From assembly GCF_008831285.2 (NCBI RefSeq), contig NC_045140.1, positions 23,082,131 to 23,146,130 on the forward strand: DNA of 64,000 bases, written 5' to 3'. Below the pieces are notes generated by a model, which did not search any database, had not been told where the DNA came from, and saw only the letters and a program-made list of their open reading frames with translations. Every line of letters begins with the position of its first letter. The stretch's first letter is position 1. The DNA is from Nymphaea colorata (taxonomy: Eukaryota > Streptophyta > Magnoliopsida > Nymphaeales > Nymphaeaceae). Made by a program: the position numbers and the translations under genes. Positions 37,601 to 49,684 of the stretch are shown in pieces.

Positions 37601-40600
37601 ATGACATTGTTTGCAATGAACAGGCTTCCTTAGGACATTTAGTGAGGATGTCCTATATCTTTTGGTAATTTTCCATTTGACGCTAAATCTCTTTTCTTTC
37701 AGGTTTCAGCTCTCATTAACAGAATGCCCTAATCGCTGATCTGCAGTTGGAAATTGGAATACTAACTGATGATCTTTGTGATACTCCAGTTGAAAACCTT
37801 ATGATGGACTGTTTAGAACATTTTTGCACTCAGGCCCGTTCCTTATTTTAAATGAGCAAAGAGGGGCATCATGTCATCTTGAAGTTGAAGTGCCCCTTTT
37901 GTCTACTCTTGCTCTTCTGACAAAATTACAGTATAATACTGGGCTACTAACAATAGACATGGTATAGGAATGAAATTGACTATAGCGTGGAAGTTGAGTC
38001 CCCAATATCTTTTAGACAGGGATACTCTTTCTAATATGAACAAGATTCTGTCACGCCATTATTTTTAAGAATGATATTACTTGTCCCAAGGGAACTTTAA
38101 GAGATATTGTTTAGTTACCACATGTTACTTTGTCAATTTCTGATTTATCAAGTGTTCCACTTCCACCGTTTATGTTGTGAAAGCAAATAATAACCTTTTG
38201 TTATTTCTTTCACCTTATTTTCATCTAAAATTAGTCTTTAATTGAAACTCTCAAGGAACTAAAATTGTTTTAGTGTTACTTGATACCCTCTTTGGCTCCT
38301 TGAAATAGCTCTGTTTAATTGTTCTCTAATGTAACCAAAATATTTTTGCAGATAATCAATTGGCAGGACACAGACATCTCAGTGTTTCCAGGTGTTATAA
38401 GTCTTTCAGCTGGACTGTTAATGTGGGCTACATCACTCTCTCCCGTGAGAAAAAATTACTTTGAGTTGTTTTTCTACACCCATCAGTTGTATATAGTGTT
38501 TGTGATCTTCTTTGCATTACATGTTGGCTATTTTATATTTTGTGCGGCTGCTGGTGCAATTTTCTTGTTTGTTTTGGACCGTTTTCTGAGGTTCTGCCAG
38601 TCAAGGACAGCAGTTGATGTGCTTTCAGCAAAATGCCTTGCATGTGAAGCAATAGAACTGACTCTATCAAAGCCGCAGAGTATTACTTCTACCTTGTATA
38701 TTTTTCCTTGTCAAATCAATTGACGTTATGTATGCTGGTGTGCATGAGTGTGTTTACCTTTTTTCGTTCTGGGAGTTTTTTTCCCCTTCAGTGTGGGGGG
38801 AGGAGGAAGGGGGGTGGGGGTTGCAAACTGGTGTAAGGGAATCAGGATATGTCACATGGGTACGGGCACACACACACACACACATAATATAATATCATAT
38901 AACATCAAAAGCAAAACACAATGGAAACAGAAAAATACACTTTTTATGAGACTACATTAATGAATCTGCAAATTGATGACTCATTTAATAACACCAAATT
39001 TGGGGTCATTGTCAAGTCTAATGTGCATATAAGCAGTTGTTAGCACTTGTCATATCTGATAATTGAGAGAAGCACCAGAGCCGACATGGGTGGGGCAACC
39101 TGTTTAAAGACTTTGTGTGACACAAGTGTGGAGATTGGGGTTGCGCATGCATGCATATACAGTATGTTTCTTTATTAAGGTAGTATGCATTTCCATGTAT
39201 TTTGTTAATCCCCGTGCAAATGCTAATGTCTGACTCTGATGCACGCCCTTGTAAATCATGCATAAGAGTGGGTCATGTTCCTGGTTAGCCAGAGTTGTAG
39301 TAACATCTGCATGTCTAGATTTGTAATGGCATGCCATTATTTGGCCATGTTCCTCCTACTCTTTCTGATCGGATGGGCAAGGGAAAAAAAACTATAAAGT
39401 TATCTTCAAGTTAAATCTCTTGAATAGGTTAAAACTTGAATTTTCTAATGTGATTTTGCAGATCAATTTGTTCTAACTGGATTAAACTGTTTCTAGATAT
39501 GACATACAGCCCTCTCAGTTTTATCTTCCTGCAAGTGAGGGAGTTATCCTGGTCACAGTGGCATCCTTTTAGTGTGTCTTCTAGCCCATTGGATGGTCGG
39601 CTTCACTTAACTGTTCTTATTAAAGGTCTTGGACAGTGGACACAGGAGTTGAGAGAAAGTATTTTAAATGTTCAGAAACATCCTCAGATGTGCATCCCAT
39701 ATCTACACTCTTCCAAAATAACAGCTGCAGTTGAAGGGCCCTATGGTCATGAGTCTCCATACTATCTACAGTAAGTTCTGCTTGTGTTTTTTTCCTTCTG
39801 ACACTATACAAGGTCAGCATACCCTTTGTCATCCTCCACTGTTTTAGTTGACTTTCATGAACGAAGAAGTCATAACTCATGAGTACTATCAAACTTTGTC
39901 CCTTTCATGCTTTTGTAGTGAACTGTTCATCAGATGCTTGGTGTTGCTTGGTATAGCATGATTCCTTATATTGTTTCTGGTCATATATATGAAATGGAAC
40001 TTATACAAGTTTTTCCATTTAGTTTAAAGCAACAACAGTTGCAATTTGATCTGCCGAGGAAAAACTAAAATGTGGTAAACACGCCAAATACCAAGTTATT
40101 AATGATTCATTTCCTTCCCAATAGTCCACATATTTTAGCTTTTCCTTTTCCCGATTTCTGACATGAGAAGCTGCATCCAGGACATGAGACTTAGTTGCAC
40201 TCCGACGAGCACAAAACCCTGTGGCTAGTATTCTCGCATCCAAGGCTCTGCCTACTCAGGTTTGTCCTAAAGGTTGTGTCAATGGAATCTGAACTCTGAT
40301 TGCTTTCCTGACAGCTAAACACAACCACTTCACCACACATTCGTTTGGAATGGCTTGGATAAAGAAAAGAAAAAAGTCGAACAAAGTTAAAAATTAAAAA
40401 TGCTGTGGGCATTTTTAAGACGCTTATTAACTATAGGTGACCATTTATGTCTATGGTTGACACCAGGTCAATTGCGATTGTAGAATGTGAATTCACAGGT
40501 AGACAACTTTTAGGTGCTTCCTTGGTATGAATAAGAGAACTGACATTTCTATGCAAGAAAAATAATGAGATGAGAGTCATTTACATGTAGAATCGTGACC

Positions 40601-42111
40601 TTCTTCCAAGTTACTCCAGAAATGTGTAAGTTACTCCTAGTTTTATGAATATTCTGTGTGATGCACTTAGTAACTGTTTGATGATGATGTCTCGTGCTTC
40701 TCTTACTAAATGATCGTTTGAAGTTTTATATCTATTTTTCATTTTCACTGATTTTAAGATGCATCACTCTGGGGCTTTGAACTTATAATGATGGACCTTC
40801 ACTATAGGTATGAAAATCTCATATTGGTTGCTGGGGGCATAGGAATTTCACCTTTCATTGCTATTCTGAGAGATATCTTACATAGGGCTACAGAGAAAAG
40901 GACTTGTTTGCCGAAAAACATTCTACTAGTTTGGTCCGTCAAAAAATCAAAGGAACTTTCTCTTCTCTCCACAGTTGATGTGACATGTATATGCTCATCC
41001 TTTCCAATCACTTTAAATTTGGAGGTTCAAACTTATGTCACTCAAGAATCAGAACCTCCAATGGTATGTTCTCTTTTTCCTCTTCTTGCAGGATTGATCT
41101 ACAATGGATCTCACCAACAAGAATTTGGATTCCTATATTCTAATTGCAGGAAGAAGACAACCTTTCTGGAAGTGAGATGATATTGTACTCACCAGAGACA
41201 AGTGGCAGCAGTATGTCTGTGTTGGTTGGTTCTGGCAATGTGATATGGTTTGGGATCTATATGTTCTCATCAATAGTTGGGTTTATAATATTTGTTAGTC
41301 TTATAGAAATATTTTATCTAAGACGTTTAGATATATCTACGTGGTGGCTCAAAGGACTTCTGTACATTGTTTGCATGATTCTGGGCACCATCACGTTTGG
41401 TGGTGCTGTGATAATGTTGTGGAGTTGGTGGGAAATGCACATTTTAGAACAGGAGAAGGTCAACAATTCATCACAGTTAAATGAGCAGGCAGTATCAGTT
41501 AGCCGAGCTTCTCATACAAACCTTGTTGCTTCAGGACCTACTTGTTATGGACAGCGGCCTAACTTCAGATGTAGGAATTCTCTTCCCTTGACTGCTTAGT
41601 ATTTTTGATTTCTTATTTAGAGTATTTGATTAGGCCTTGGTTGTGCATCCTCCACATACAGGAACATTGAGTTCATGCATCCATGCAAGCACACAGCGAG
41701 CTTAGTGCCTTGGGAGTTGGGTCCATTATAATGCTTTTATTTTGAGCCATGTTGATATAGTGTTAGTTTTTATATGTTGTGACATTTGACTATTTAGGTG
41801 AGTGTTTTTCCATCAGACTTGATAACGTTTGCATCTTTCATGTTTTCATGCAATAAATGCACCAAATCAGAACAACAGAACCTCTAAGCTAGCATGTTCT
41901 GATAACGTATAATTGATTTCTTGAATTTCCTGGCTTGACAGCAATTTTCAGTTCAGTATCAGACAGATGGGGTGGCGTGGATGTGGGTGTTCTTGTATGT
42001 GGACCAGGAGGCCTACAGTCAAGTGTTGCTGCAGAGTGTAGGTTTTGGAGTTTCAGGGGCCTTTGGAATCACCCGGTTTTCCACTTCCATAGTCATAGCT
42101 TTAATTTATGA
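34604..42111 (+). CDS. FRO7-like: Ferric reduction oxidase, FRO6/FRO7 clade
   Basis: Nine exons: 34604-34841, 34944-35034, 35156-35353, 36671-36905, 38352-38679, 39497-39770, 40808-41063, 41150-41570 and 41942-42111. All are GT-AG, the frame is 2211 nt and the protein is 736 residues, close to Arabidopsis FRO7. The protein moves electrons from NADPH through FAD and two haems to reduce Fe(III) (or Cu(II)) across a membrane. Haem ligands are His223-x13-His237 and His298-x12-His311. The FAD site is HPFSVSS (386-392), the NADPH site GGIGISPF (464-471), with a late VCGP (699-702). Several membrane helices precede and follow these domains. [19 protein letters not shown] and [18 protein letters not shown] are close to FRO6/FRO7. 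FRO6 is reported at the plasma membrane and FRO7 in chloroplasts; the sequence alone does not decide. A 72-codon upstream frame overlaps the start (see findings). Confidence 0.96.
37255..37345. mobile_element. hAT-like MITE end fragment in FRO intron 4
   Basis: The block caggggccgaaccaggggag followed by ccagggctctgg resembles the CAGGGGCGGAGCCAGGGGGGCC ends common in plant hAT-type MITEs. The AT-rich body and a second cc-rich patch (ccatggcctcc) follow within 90 bases. It looks like a worn fragment. Family call is tentative. Confidence 0.35.
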
Positions 42112-43623
42112 TAGAATAGGAGGTATATCGTGTATGCAATTTTATAAATTTTGCAATTGTGGTATTGCCTTTATTTGGAATTGTTATTCTCCAAAACAGT
42201 AATTTCTTTATAATTAGTTTACAGCTTCTCTATATGAGGAAGATTTCATATGGTTACAATCCAAACACACACACACGCACATATATAATGGTGAGAATCG
42301 TTTGGGCTATGATTCGAAGGTGATTAGATGGTGGAGATTGAGTTGCAAATATATAAATCAAACTGTTTTTTCAACCCCCGGAATGCCTCTCATAGGAGAC
42401 AAGGGGTTTTGTTTAATGAAACTCATCTGTTTCCCTCCATCTTTCACTCTCTCCTCATTTGAAGGGTATTTCAAAATTTTGGAAACAAATATTTTAGGTT
42501 GTTTTGTGAATTTTTCGTTTGGGTTTGGATGGAAAAATCGTTCGACCTTTCACAACACACTGCCTGATGCATTGTACTGGGCACCGTTCTTGGATAGAGT
42601 TCAAGATGGTTGGAGGGTTTTAGAGAAAGAGTAATCGATAGATCCAGACCACTAGGTCAGGACAAAAACCAGACCACTCAAAATCTATTGCTAAAACATT
42701 TTTTTATATAGTCTAACCTATAGATACGATCTTTAGGATGTTTTGATGAGAATCATATACTAAGTTGCTTTTTAAGAGTAGAAAAATCAATGTTTTTCTG
42801 AAAACATAACTTGAACTATGGGTGCTTATTTTCTCATACCAGAAAACTTTGGGCACTCGTGGGGCAAGGCCAAGTCATCGTTTACCGTAGCAAATGGGCA
42901 GTCATGTCCTCAGGTTGAGCGGGTAGCCATCACAAGGGAACAGTCTTACAATAGTGGCCAATACCAAATCCAGATGCCTTTAGACTGAGGAGGTAATTGG
43001 ATGAATGTTGAAAAACGAGAGTCATAACTCCATTATATCCGGACTCATATACAGCACAAGAACAAATTCGAGTTTGAAGATTCATATTTTGAATCTGTTT
43101 AGTCTCTAAAACCGATAAAGGATCAGAAATGAGTTCCACTAGGACGTTTGAACACAATTGAGTAATTGACAATCCAAAGCCTACACAGGCGATATATTTT
43201 GCTCCTTCCCCTTCACACTGTCCGTCTCCTCTTAGGCGCCATGCACATCTTTTCCTGCACCATGTGGGACGATCAATTAATATCTTTCTCTCTCTTATTT
43301 AGTTGATAAGACGCACAAGGGTGCATGTCACTGGATTTACATAACGTCGGCGAAATTTAAAGTGTTTGTCTGTGCTGCAACGACATTCAAGTTAAAATAA
43401 GATGGGAGAAGACAAAAAAGAATAGGAGTTGTATGAGGGATGGAATGAATGCGTTGAACTTCGGCGGGTCTTCCGCTCACATGACAAGAAAAAATTGTAC
43501 ATGAACAGCTAAAATTGCTTTTTTACAGTTTCATATGAGATAAAGTCTTTAGGATTTTGCCAAACGAACGGCGTTGCAAAGTGCTTGCTCACATTGCGGC
43601 TGTCAACATTTTTCGAATAAAAG
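42112..43623. other. Intergenic region between FRO and MEE47-like genes
   Basis: Holds the FRO 3' end and then AT-rich sequence, with a short CA tract at about 42264-42282. No gene-like frame with recognisable content. The FRO and MEE47-like genes converge here. Confidence 0.5.
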
Positions 43624-44124
43624 CTAAACAAATGAGAGGGGGAGAGAGGGAAGCACCAGTAATCGGGTGATGCCGGAAATTTGTAGGTGCAGGAGCGCGT
43701 CCCTCGGCCGCTTCTTTCCATTCATCATCCTCTCCGCCGTCTTCTTGTTGCCTGCGCTCACCAGCGCTTCCTCGACGGATTCGCGGAGAAAAAGGCGTTG
43801 GGCGACAGGATGAGAGGAGGAGGGAGGCAAAGTCATGGATGGTGGGTTCAGAGGATGGTCATCAGAGGGCGGGAGGTGGAGGGGAAGAACGGTGGCGAAG
43901 GAGAAGAAAGGGCGAGGCTTGCCGGGCACTTCTTCCCACGCGTAGGGGACGGAGACGGGCACGTGAAGCGGTGGCGTCTTCATGCCCGCTGGCTCCGCCG
44001 GTTCAGACGGTACCCTACCACCGGCACCGGAGAAGGAGCAACGGTAGGAGAGCCTCGGAGTTTCATCTCCAACACTCTCAAGGTTGCCCTGTTCCGTCTT
44101 TCTCCTTTCCTCCTCCTTCTCCAT
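43624..44124 (-). CDS. MEE47/At4g00950-like DUF688 protein
   Basis: Frame of 166 residues. It carries ETPRLSYRCSF near the start and GMKTPPLHVPVSVPYAWEEV followed by PGKPRP (residues 47-72). The GMxTPPLxxxxSVPFxWEExPGKPR signature defines the DUF688 family that includes Arabidopsis At4g00950 (MEE47, maternal effect embryo arrest 47). Its biochemical role is unknown. Family members I know are usually longer, with a conserved tail after a Ser/Arg-rich part. Here the frame ends in residues (GITRLLVLPSLPLSFV) that look like read-through into an intron or the 3' region, so a second exon downstream may be missing from this model. The start and the signature are reliable; the C-terminus is not. Confidence 0.75.
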   Translation of the reverse strand: MEKEEERRKTEQGNLESVGDETPRLSYRCSFSGAGGRVPSEPAEPAGMKTPPLHVPVSVPYAWEEVPGKPRPFFSFATVLPLHLPPSDDHPLNPPSMTLPPSSSHPVAQRLFLRESVEEALVSAGNKKTAERMMNGKKRPRDALLHLQISGITRLLVLPSLPLSFV

Positions 44125-46936
44125 CCTCCTCCTCCTCGTTCAGGGGAGAATAGGACGTAGAAGAGGGCCAGATAAACTCGTTTTTCATGATAAAAGGAGG
44201 AAGCGAAACGGAGGAGGAGGAGAAAGGACGGGGGAGTTGGTGTGCGCAAAAGGGATGGATGGAAAACGAGGGGGTGCGAAATGCTCAACCAACCGCCCGA
44301 TCGCGTGAGGCGTTTCGGAAAAATGGGTCCTTTTTCATTTCCTATTCCTTGTTCTGACTCTTCTCCTTCTCAATCATCTTCTTCGTCTTCTTCTTATTTT
44401 GAGAACAGAGAAGCTGAAGCCAACGTTACCGACGGGAAGCGGTGCGATGGTCGCCCCCGAAAAGGAAAGGTCATCCTCCTCTCCTCTGCGTCTCTCTGAC
44501 GGTACTCTGTACAACACTTGTCCGCCGTTTGGAATGCTCGATTTGACTCCTCCTATTGATCGCCATGCATTGACTGCTTGGGTTGAGTAGTCAAGTGTCC
44601 CTTGTTTATCTTGTGTGGAAGACACAAGAAAACTGACGATTGAATTGCATCGTAGAAACAGAGCTGTAGAGATGCAGCTCAGTCGTCGTTTCAGTGAAAA
44701 GAAGTCTATAAGAGTTCAACTTTTAAGTGCACCCTTTGCCGTCTTCTGGTAGTTTTTTCCTTGGCCCATATTCATAACTTGACCATGAAACTAGCAGAAT
44801 TCGGTGCCTGTATGTGTGTGCATAGGCATGTTACTGAAACAGTACAATCATGGCTGTACTCCACGCCGAATGATGTGGGTGGAAAGCAGACAAAGAGTGG
44901 GAGTGCGATACTTTGCTTCGGCTTCACACATAGTTTCTCAAATCCCTTCCCTCTACTGCAACATGTTGTGAAGCTTAACACTCTTTCATCCGTCCATGGC
45001 TTAACAAACGGGAAAAAAGGGAAGAACTCGTGTATGTTGTAAATTATGTTCAGAATTGCTAACCATCTTCAACTTGCTGTCGCCATCTACCATTTTGAGT
45101 AAGAGATCAGCAGATTCACCGATTGAAGAGAGCAATTCTTAATGCACAATCCACGCATGATATTAGCAACTAAAAACAATTATAGGTTATTTCACTATGG
45201 ATGGTATTAGAGCTAAGTTCAACACTTAAAGCTTGTGCTTAAAAGCAAACGCTTCGTATTTAAACACTTTAAGAGGTCAAGATGACTGCTGTTAACCTTA
45301 TATTGGACATATTCAGAAAAGTTGATCGTTTCATAAATTGGGGAATGTATATATTGACTTGTTTGTTGATGCCATATTAATATGAGACGCGTGGAGAGAT
45401 CCTCCACCCAAAAAACTCCGGTTTAAAAAACTCGGGTTTGTTTTGAATCAATTTGTTTATACAGACAATAACCAAATCGCATTGAACATGAGCAAAGCTA
45501 AAAACTGGAAAAACAAATGTTGTGTTCAGAAAAACTAATTTTCTTCATGTGTATAAATTTATAAAACCAAAAAAAGAAAAGAAAAAAAAGAAGGTTTTAC
45601 GAAACCAATATTTTATGAGTTCAAGAAATTATAAGAAGGTCCCATTAGCAATTCAAACAATTGATTCCCATGTCCATTAAGCGCGTACCTGCACGATATA
45701 TTATATTTCATTTAATTTGCACCAGGTACCCATTTGAACAATTCTACTTTTGGATGAAAATTATACCGCAATTGGATTACAGTGCTGGCATACAACTCGA
45801 ATAATATAGCTACGGCAGGAAATTTCACTATGATTGAACACGAAAGATTTCCTCGTTTTGTTGCATTGCTTGATCCGTTCTTCAATTATAGAAGAAGAAG
45901 AGAGAACTAAGGTTGTGTTTGTTTTCAACTGACCACCCTCCATCTGACGTTAAACTCATGTTTTTTAACACGTAACATGGATTTAAAACCCATGCTACCA
46001 AAACACACCTTTTTTAGGAGGCTACCAAGTTCAACCTTAAGGGCCATCTACTCATGAAAGCTAAAATAAATGGCTTTACTTGAAAAGTGTGTTTCTGCCA
46101 TTGACTAATAAGACCCTAAATATTTTGCTTGTACATTTTTGAAAAACAGAGAGAAAGAGAGAGGTAGATCAGATCAAACTAAACTTAGGCAGATCCACCT
46201 GGAATAGTATTAGTGAAGTCTACAGTTTCTTAACTTGTAATCCACAAGTCCAATCTCCCAAGTACCCTTTTCTTTTAGGTACGATTTTAAATGTTTATCC
46301 ACATTTTAATTTCTCCTTGCCATGTGATCGCGCATTTGTTTCCTTTCTTTGTTCCTTCTTCTCAAAGATTGGATCCCTTTAGCTTAACAATAAAAATTCC
46401 ATTCAAGAAAGTCAGAAGGGAAAGATTATCTTAACAATCAGATCTCACTCTTTCCTTCCAAAACACTAATTCTCCTTTCTAAACATGAAACGTTATTTTA
46501 ATTAAATCGTGTGATGGCAGTTTAGCTCTTAATGGGACCCAAAAATTTTGCGATTTTAGCAAAGCTGGGATGTATGGAAGAGTATCAGTGACAGATGATC
46601 AATCATCCGTTATACGTTTGAACTTTGAAGCTTCTTCCTTCCATAATGGCGCCGACCATCTCACGATTGAAAACCAAGTCAACTTTCATGTGATTTATTT
46701 TTACTCTTTAGGCCTTTCGTGACAAAAAACTATTACAGAAGATCGAATGTAGAAGAAGGAAAGGGTACGGGGAGAATCGCGTAGGATTTGTGCCGCATTT
46801 GATCTGCTGCAATAAACAGAAAAGAACGACGTCGACACGCAAGTCATCTCCGTCGCCATTATTTCTCGAATTCCTCGCAAGAAAACGCGTCTGCTCTTGC
46901 TTTTACCCCCTCTCTTCTTCTCCTTTCCTTCTTTGC

Positions 46937-46968
<32 letters not shown>
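44125..46968. other. Intergenic region (divergent promoters)
   Basis: Lies between the minus-strand MEE47-like gene and the plus-strand methyltransferase-like gene, so it holds both promoters. GC-rich frames at 44240-44630 match no family. A MITE-like element lies at 45909-46012. The last 29 bases before the next ATG are a GA repeat. Nothing else is supportable. Confidence 0.5.
45909..46012. mobile_element. MITE-like element of about 105 bp
   Basis: The left end aaggttgtgtttgtttt and the right end, read backwards, aaggtgtgttttggtag are near-matching terminal inverted repeats of about 15 bases. The interior is AT-rich and non-coding. The GTGTTTGG-like ends recall Tourist/Harbinger-type MITEs. 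Target duplication was not clearly resolved. Confidence 0.5.

Positions 46969-46969
<1 letters not shown>
46941..46969 (+). repeat. (GA)14 repeat abutting the methyltransferase-like start codon
   Basis: An uninterrupted AG run directly precedes and merges with the ATG at 46969. It therefore sits in the mRNA leader, immediately beside the start codon. Confidence 0.9.
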
Positions 46970-46972
<3 letters not shown>

Positions 46973-48324
46973 GAGGAAACGATGACTACCGGAAACCGTC
47001 GTCTCTAGAATCCCGGCGACAGGCCAAGTGGAAACTCAAGATCTTGTTACTGGTCATCTTCTCCAACTTACTTACCATATACATCTTCACGGGACCATTC
47101 CGCTTGTCCCAGCATTCCCAAGGCCTGAGCATCGGATTTTTCGACGATGCGCGCAGCCTCCTTCTTCAAGAGCTCAACGCCACGCAGCGCCGCCTAATGT
47201 CGATGGAGGTCCATGTCTCCGAGGTGCAGAACAAGCTGCACTCCAGCAACAACCACCTGGAGACCCTTCTCGCCGAGTTGAACAGGCTGAGGGAGTCGCT
47301 CAACCAGCGGAACGAACCCTCAAACTCTGCCGTGGACGACGACGCCGTTGATGAGTGGGGTTCCGACGTCCCCGACGAGGTGAAACACATTGTGGCGGTG
47401 CACAAGCTGCCGCTCGGCTTCTCGGCGGTTTACGGGACCGACGAGATTTACCCGCCCGTCGGCCATGCCTGCCGGCGATTCAAGAAAGAGATAAAGGAGT
47501 ACATGTCGTATGAAGTTGGAGGCACGTGTCCGGTGGACGATATGTTCGCCCAAAGGCTGATGCTGAAGGGGTGCGAGCCCTTACCCCGCCGCCGGTGCCA
47601 CCCGAAATCGCCAGTGGGGTACGTGGAGCCCCTGCCGTTTCCCCGGAGCTTGTGGGAGACCCCGCCGGACACCAGCATCGCCTGGGACTCTTACAACTGC
47701 AAGAACTACCAGTGCCTGATCGACCGCCCGAAGAACACCCAGCTGTCCCCCGACTGCAAGGACTGCTTCGATCTGCAGGGAAGGGAGAAGAGCCGGTGGC
47801 TCCGTGGCAGCGATCGCGGTCTCGACTACGGCATCGACGAGGTGCTGGCCATCAAAGGAGGATCCATCAGGATCGGGCTGGACATCGGCGGTGGCTCCGG
47901 GACCTTCGCCGCCAGGATGAGGGAGCGGAACGTGACGATCGTGACGACCTCCATGAACTTCGACGGGCCGTTCAACAACTTCATAGCGTCGAGGGGGCTC
48001 GTCCCCATCTACGTCACCGTCTCCCACCGGCTTCCTTTCTTCGACAACACCCTCGACATCGTTCACTCCATGCACGTGCTGAGCAACTGGATTCCGGACA
48101 TGATGCTGGAGTTCACGCTCTTTGATATCTACAGGGTGCTGAGGCCCGGCGGCTTGTTCTGGCTCGACCACTTCTTCTGCTCCGGCGATCAACTCAACGT
48201 CACGTACGCGCCCATGTTCGACAGAATCGGGTTCAACAAGTTGAGGTGGACGGCGGGGAGGAAGGTGGACAAGCAGCGCAACGAATGGTATCTGTCCGCT
48301 CTGCTCGAGAAGCCCACGACTTGA
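46969..48324 (+). CDS. Membrane-anchored SAM-dependent methyltransferase-like protein (At1g29790-like)
   Basis: Intronless, 451 residues. A short cytosolic N-terminus with basic residues (SRRQAKWK) precedes one membrane helix (about 23-41, ILLLVIFSNLLTIYIFTG), giving a type II, Golgi-style topology. A coiled-coil-like stem follows (about 58-110). The C-terminal half is a Methyltransf_11-type fold with motif I LDIGGGSG (304-311), later RVLRPGGLFWLDHF and DIVHSMHVLSNWIP. It matches plant proteins annotated as probable methyltransferase At1g29790. The substrate is unknown; cell-wall polysaccharide is a guess from topology. The ATG at 46969 was chosen over upstream non-ATG frame because it follows the GA leader and starts the conserved MGG...SRRQAKWKLK segment. 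The gene is GC-rich. Confidence 0.92.
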
Positions 48325-49684
48325 AAAAACCGAGAGGAGAAATCCAACACCACTCTGTCTCACTTTTGATTTCTCAGTTCTCCTCTCTTCTTCTTCTTCT
48401 TCTTCTTGTGGTCTATGATGTTGGGTATTTAGTCATGACTTGTTAAGAATGAGGGCTGAAAGCACCACTCTAGTTGGTCACTGCGCTTTTCTTTATAGCT
48501 ACATACACATTTTCTTTAAAAGCAGCATAGATTTATCTGCTTCAGAATAGCGATTAAGATTTAAAGACTTGGGGAAAAGATGCAAATGATGTAACCTTCA
48601 TACTTTTTATTAAGCAGGTTTTCGTTCCATTGTGTGCTGTTTTGTTGTTTTTGCTTGTTAATCATCATGTCATACTGGGAAAATATATATAAACGAGTGG
48701 TTCTTTTCTGCAAGATTACATGCATGGATTCTCCTTCTTCCTGAAATTCCCGAGACCTTCTGATATAACAAGCATGTCTCTCCTTGCAGTTATTACATAT
48801 ACAAAATAGTATCCGATGGTTTATTTTCTTTGTTACTAATTTGTTCCTTCAAACAAGTTCATGTGATTTAATAAAGGGTCTGTTTTAGATGAGAAACGAA
48901 ATAGATCGGTCAGCTTATCTAAATTACATATTATTTGCGCTCCCCAACTTTGGCTCACAAAGGAAATTTTTCTTAAAAAACTACCAGCATTGAATATTCT
49001 TGGACGTTGAACTAATTTCTCGTAAGAGAGTACAAAATATACACAAAGGAAAGAAAGAAAAAGGGGGGATTGAGGCAAGTAATTAGTTGACAATTCTAAC
49101 GGACTCGGTGGACCTTGGCCCAGTAAAGATGGACGATCATACTCAAGCGACTAGCCCTGGGAACTAAGTGCGGATCTATGGACCGACGGTTCCAAGTTCA
49201 CGGATTGAAAAATCCTCAACGATCAGAAATAACAAACGCCACCTATTATATAAAGGACGACGAAAGACATAGGAATTGAAAGAGGTCACGAGATCATACT
49301 TGAAAAAGATTATACAAAATATTTTCAAACAATAAAAAATGTCTCAAAAATCCACTCACCCGCAATTTTTATCGTTTCTAAATCTTGTTCTATTGATGAT
49401 TTAGTTTGTACTTCGTTGACTCAGTATTTGAAAAAAAAATTATTGAAAAAAATTACAAGTCATTTCGTGCATCGTCTTGAACATCATGCTTTTCCTCTTT
49501 TTTTTTTTTTGGGGGGGGTTCTCTCTGGTGACCTAATAATTTTTCCCCCTTGCCGTCTGTGACTCTGCTTGACGTTTCTTCTCCGGCATCCCTCTGTTTG
49601 CGGGGTTGCTCCGGAGCGCGTGTCCGTCGGGGTTGTGAGATAGTGAACATCTACATTTGCCAAAATCATTTCACCGCCCGGAAA
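48325..49684. other. Intergenic region
   Basis: Starts with the 3' region of the methyltransferase-like gene (a CTT-repeat at 48387-48406 lies in it) and ends with the leader of the NHL gene, where a T/G run occurs at 49498-49518. No further gene seen. Confidence 0.5.

Noticed and set aside
47581-48363. 260-codon frame on the minus strand opposite the methyltransferase-like gene
   Set aside because: It is a shadow of GC-rich coding sequence; no family motif, while the plus strand encodes a clear methyltransferase fold.
49550-49684. Upstream in-frame ATG for the NHL gene
   Set aside because: The added 45 residues do not resemble the family, and the MSEKRPGG start at 49685 fits better.
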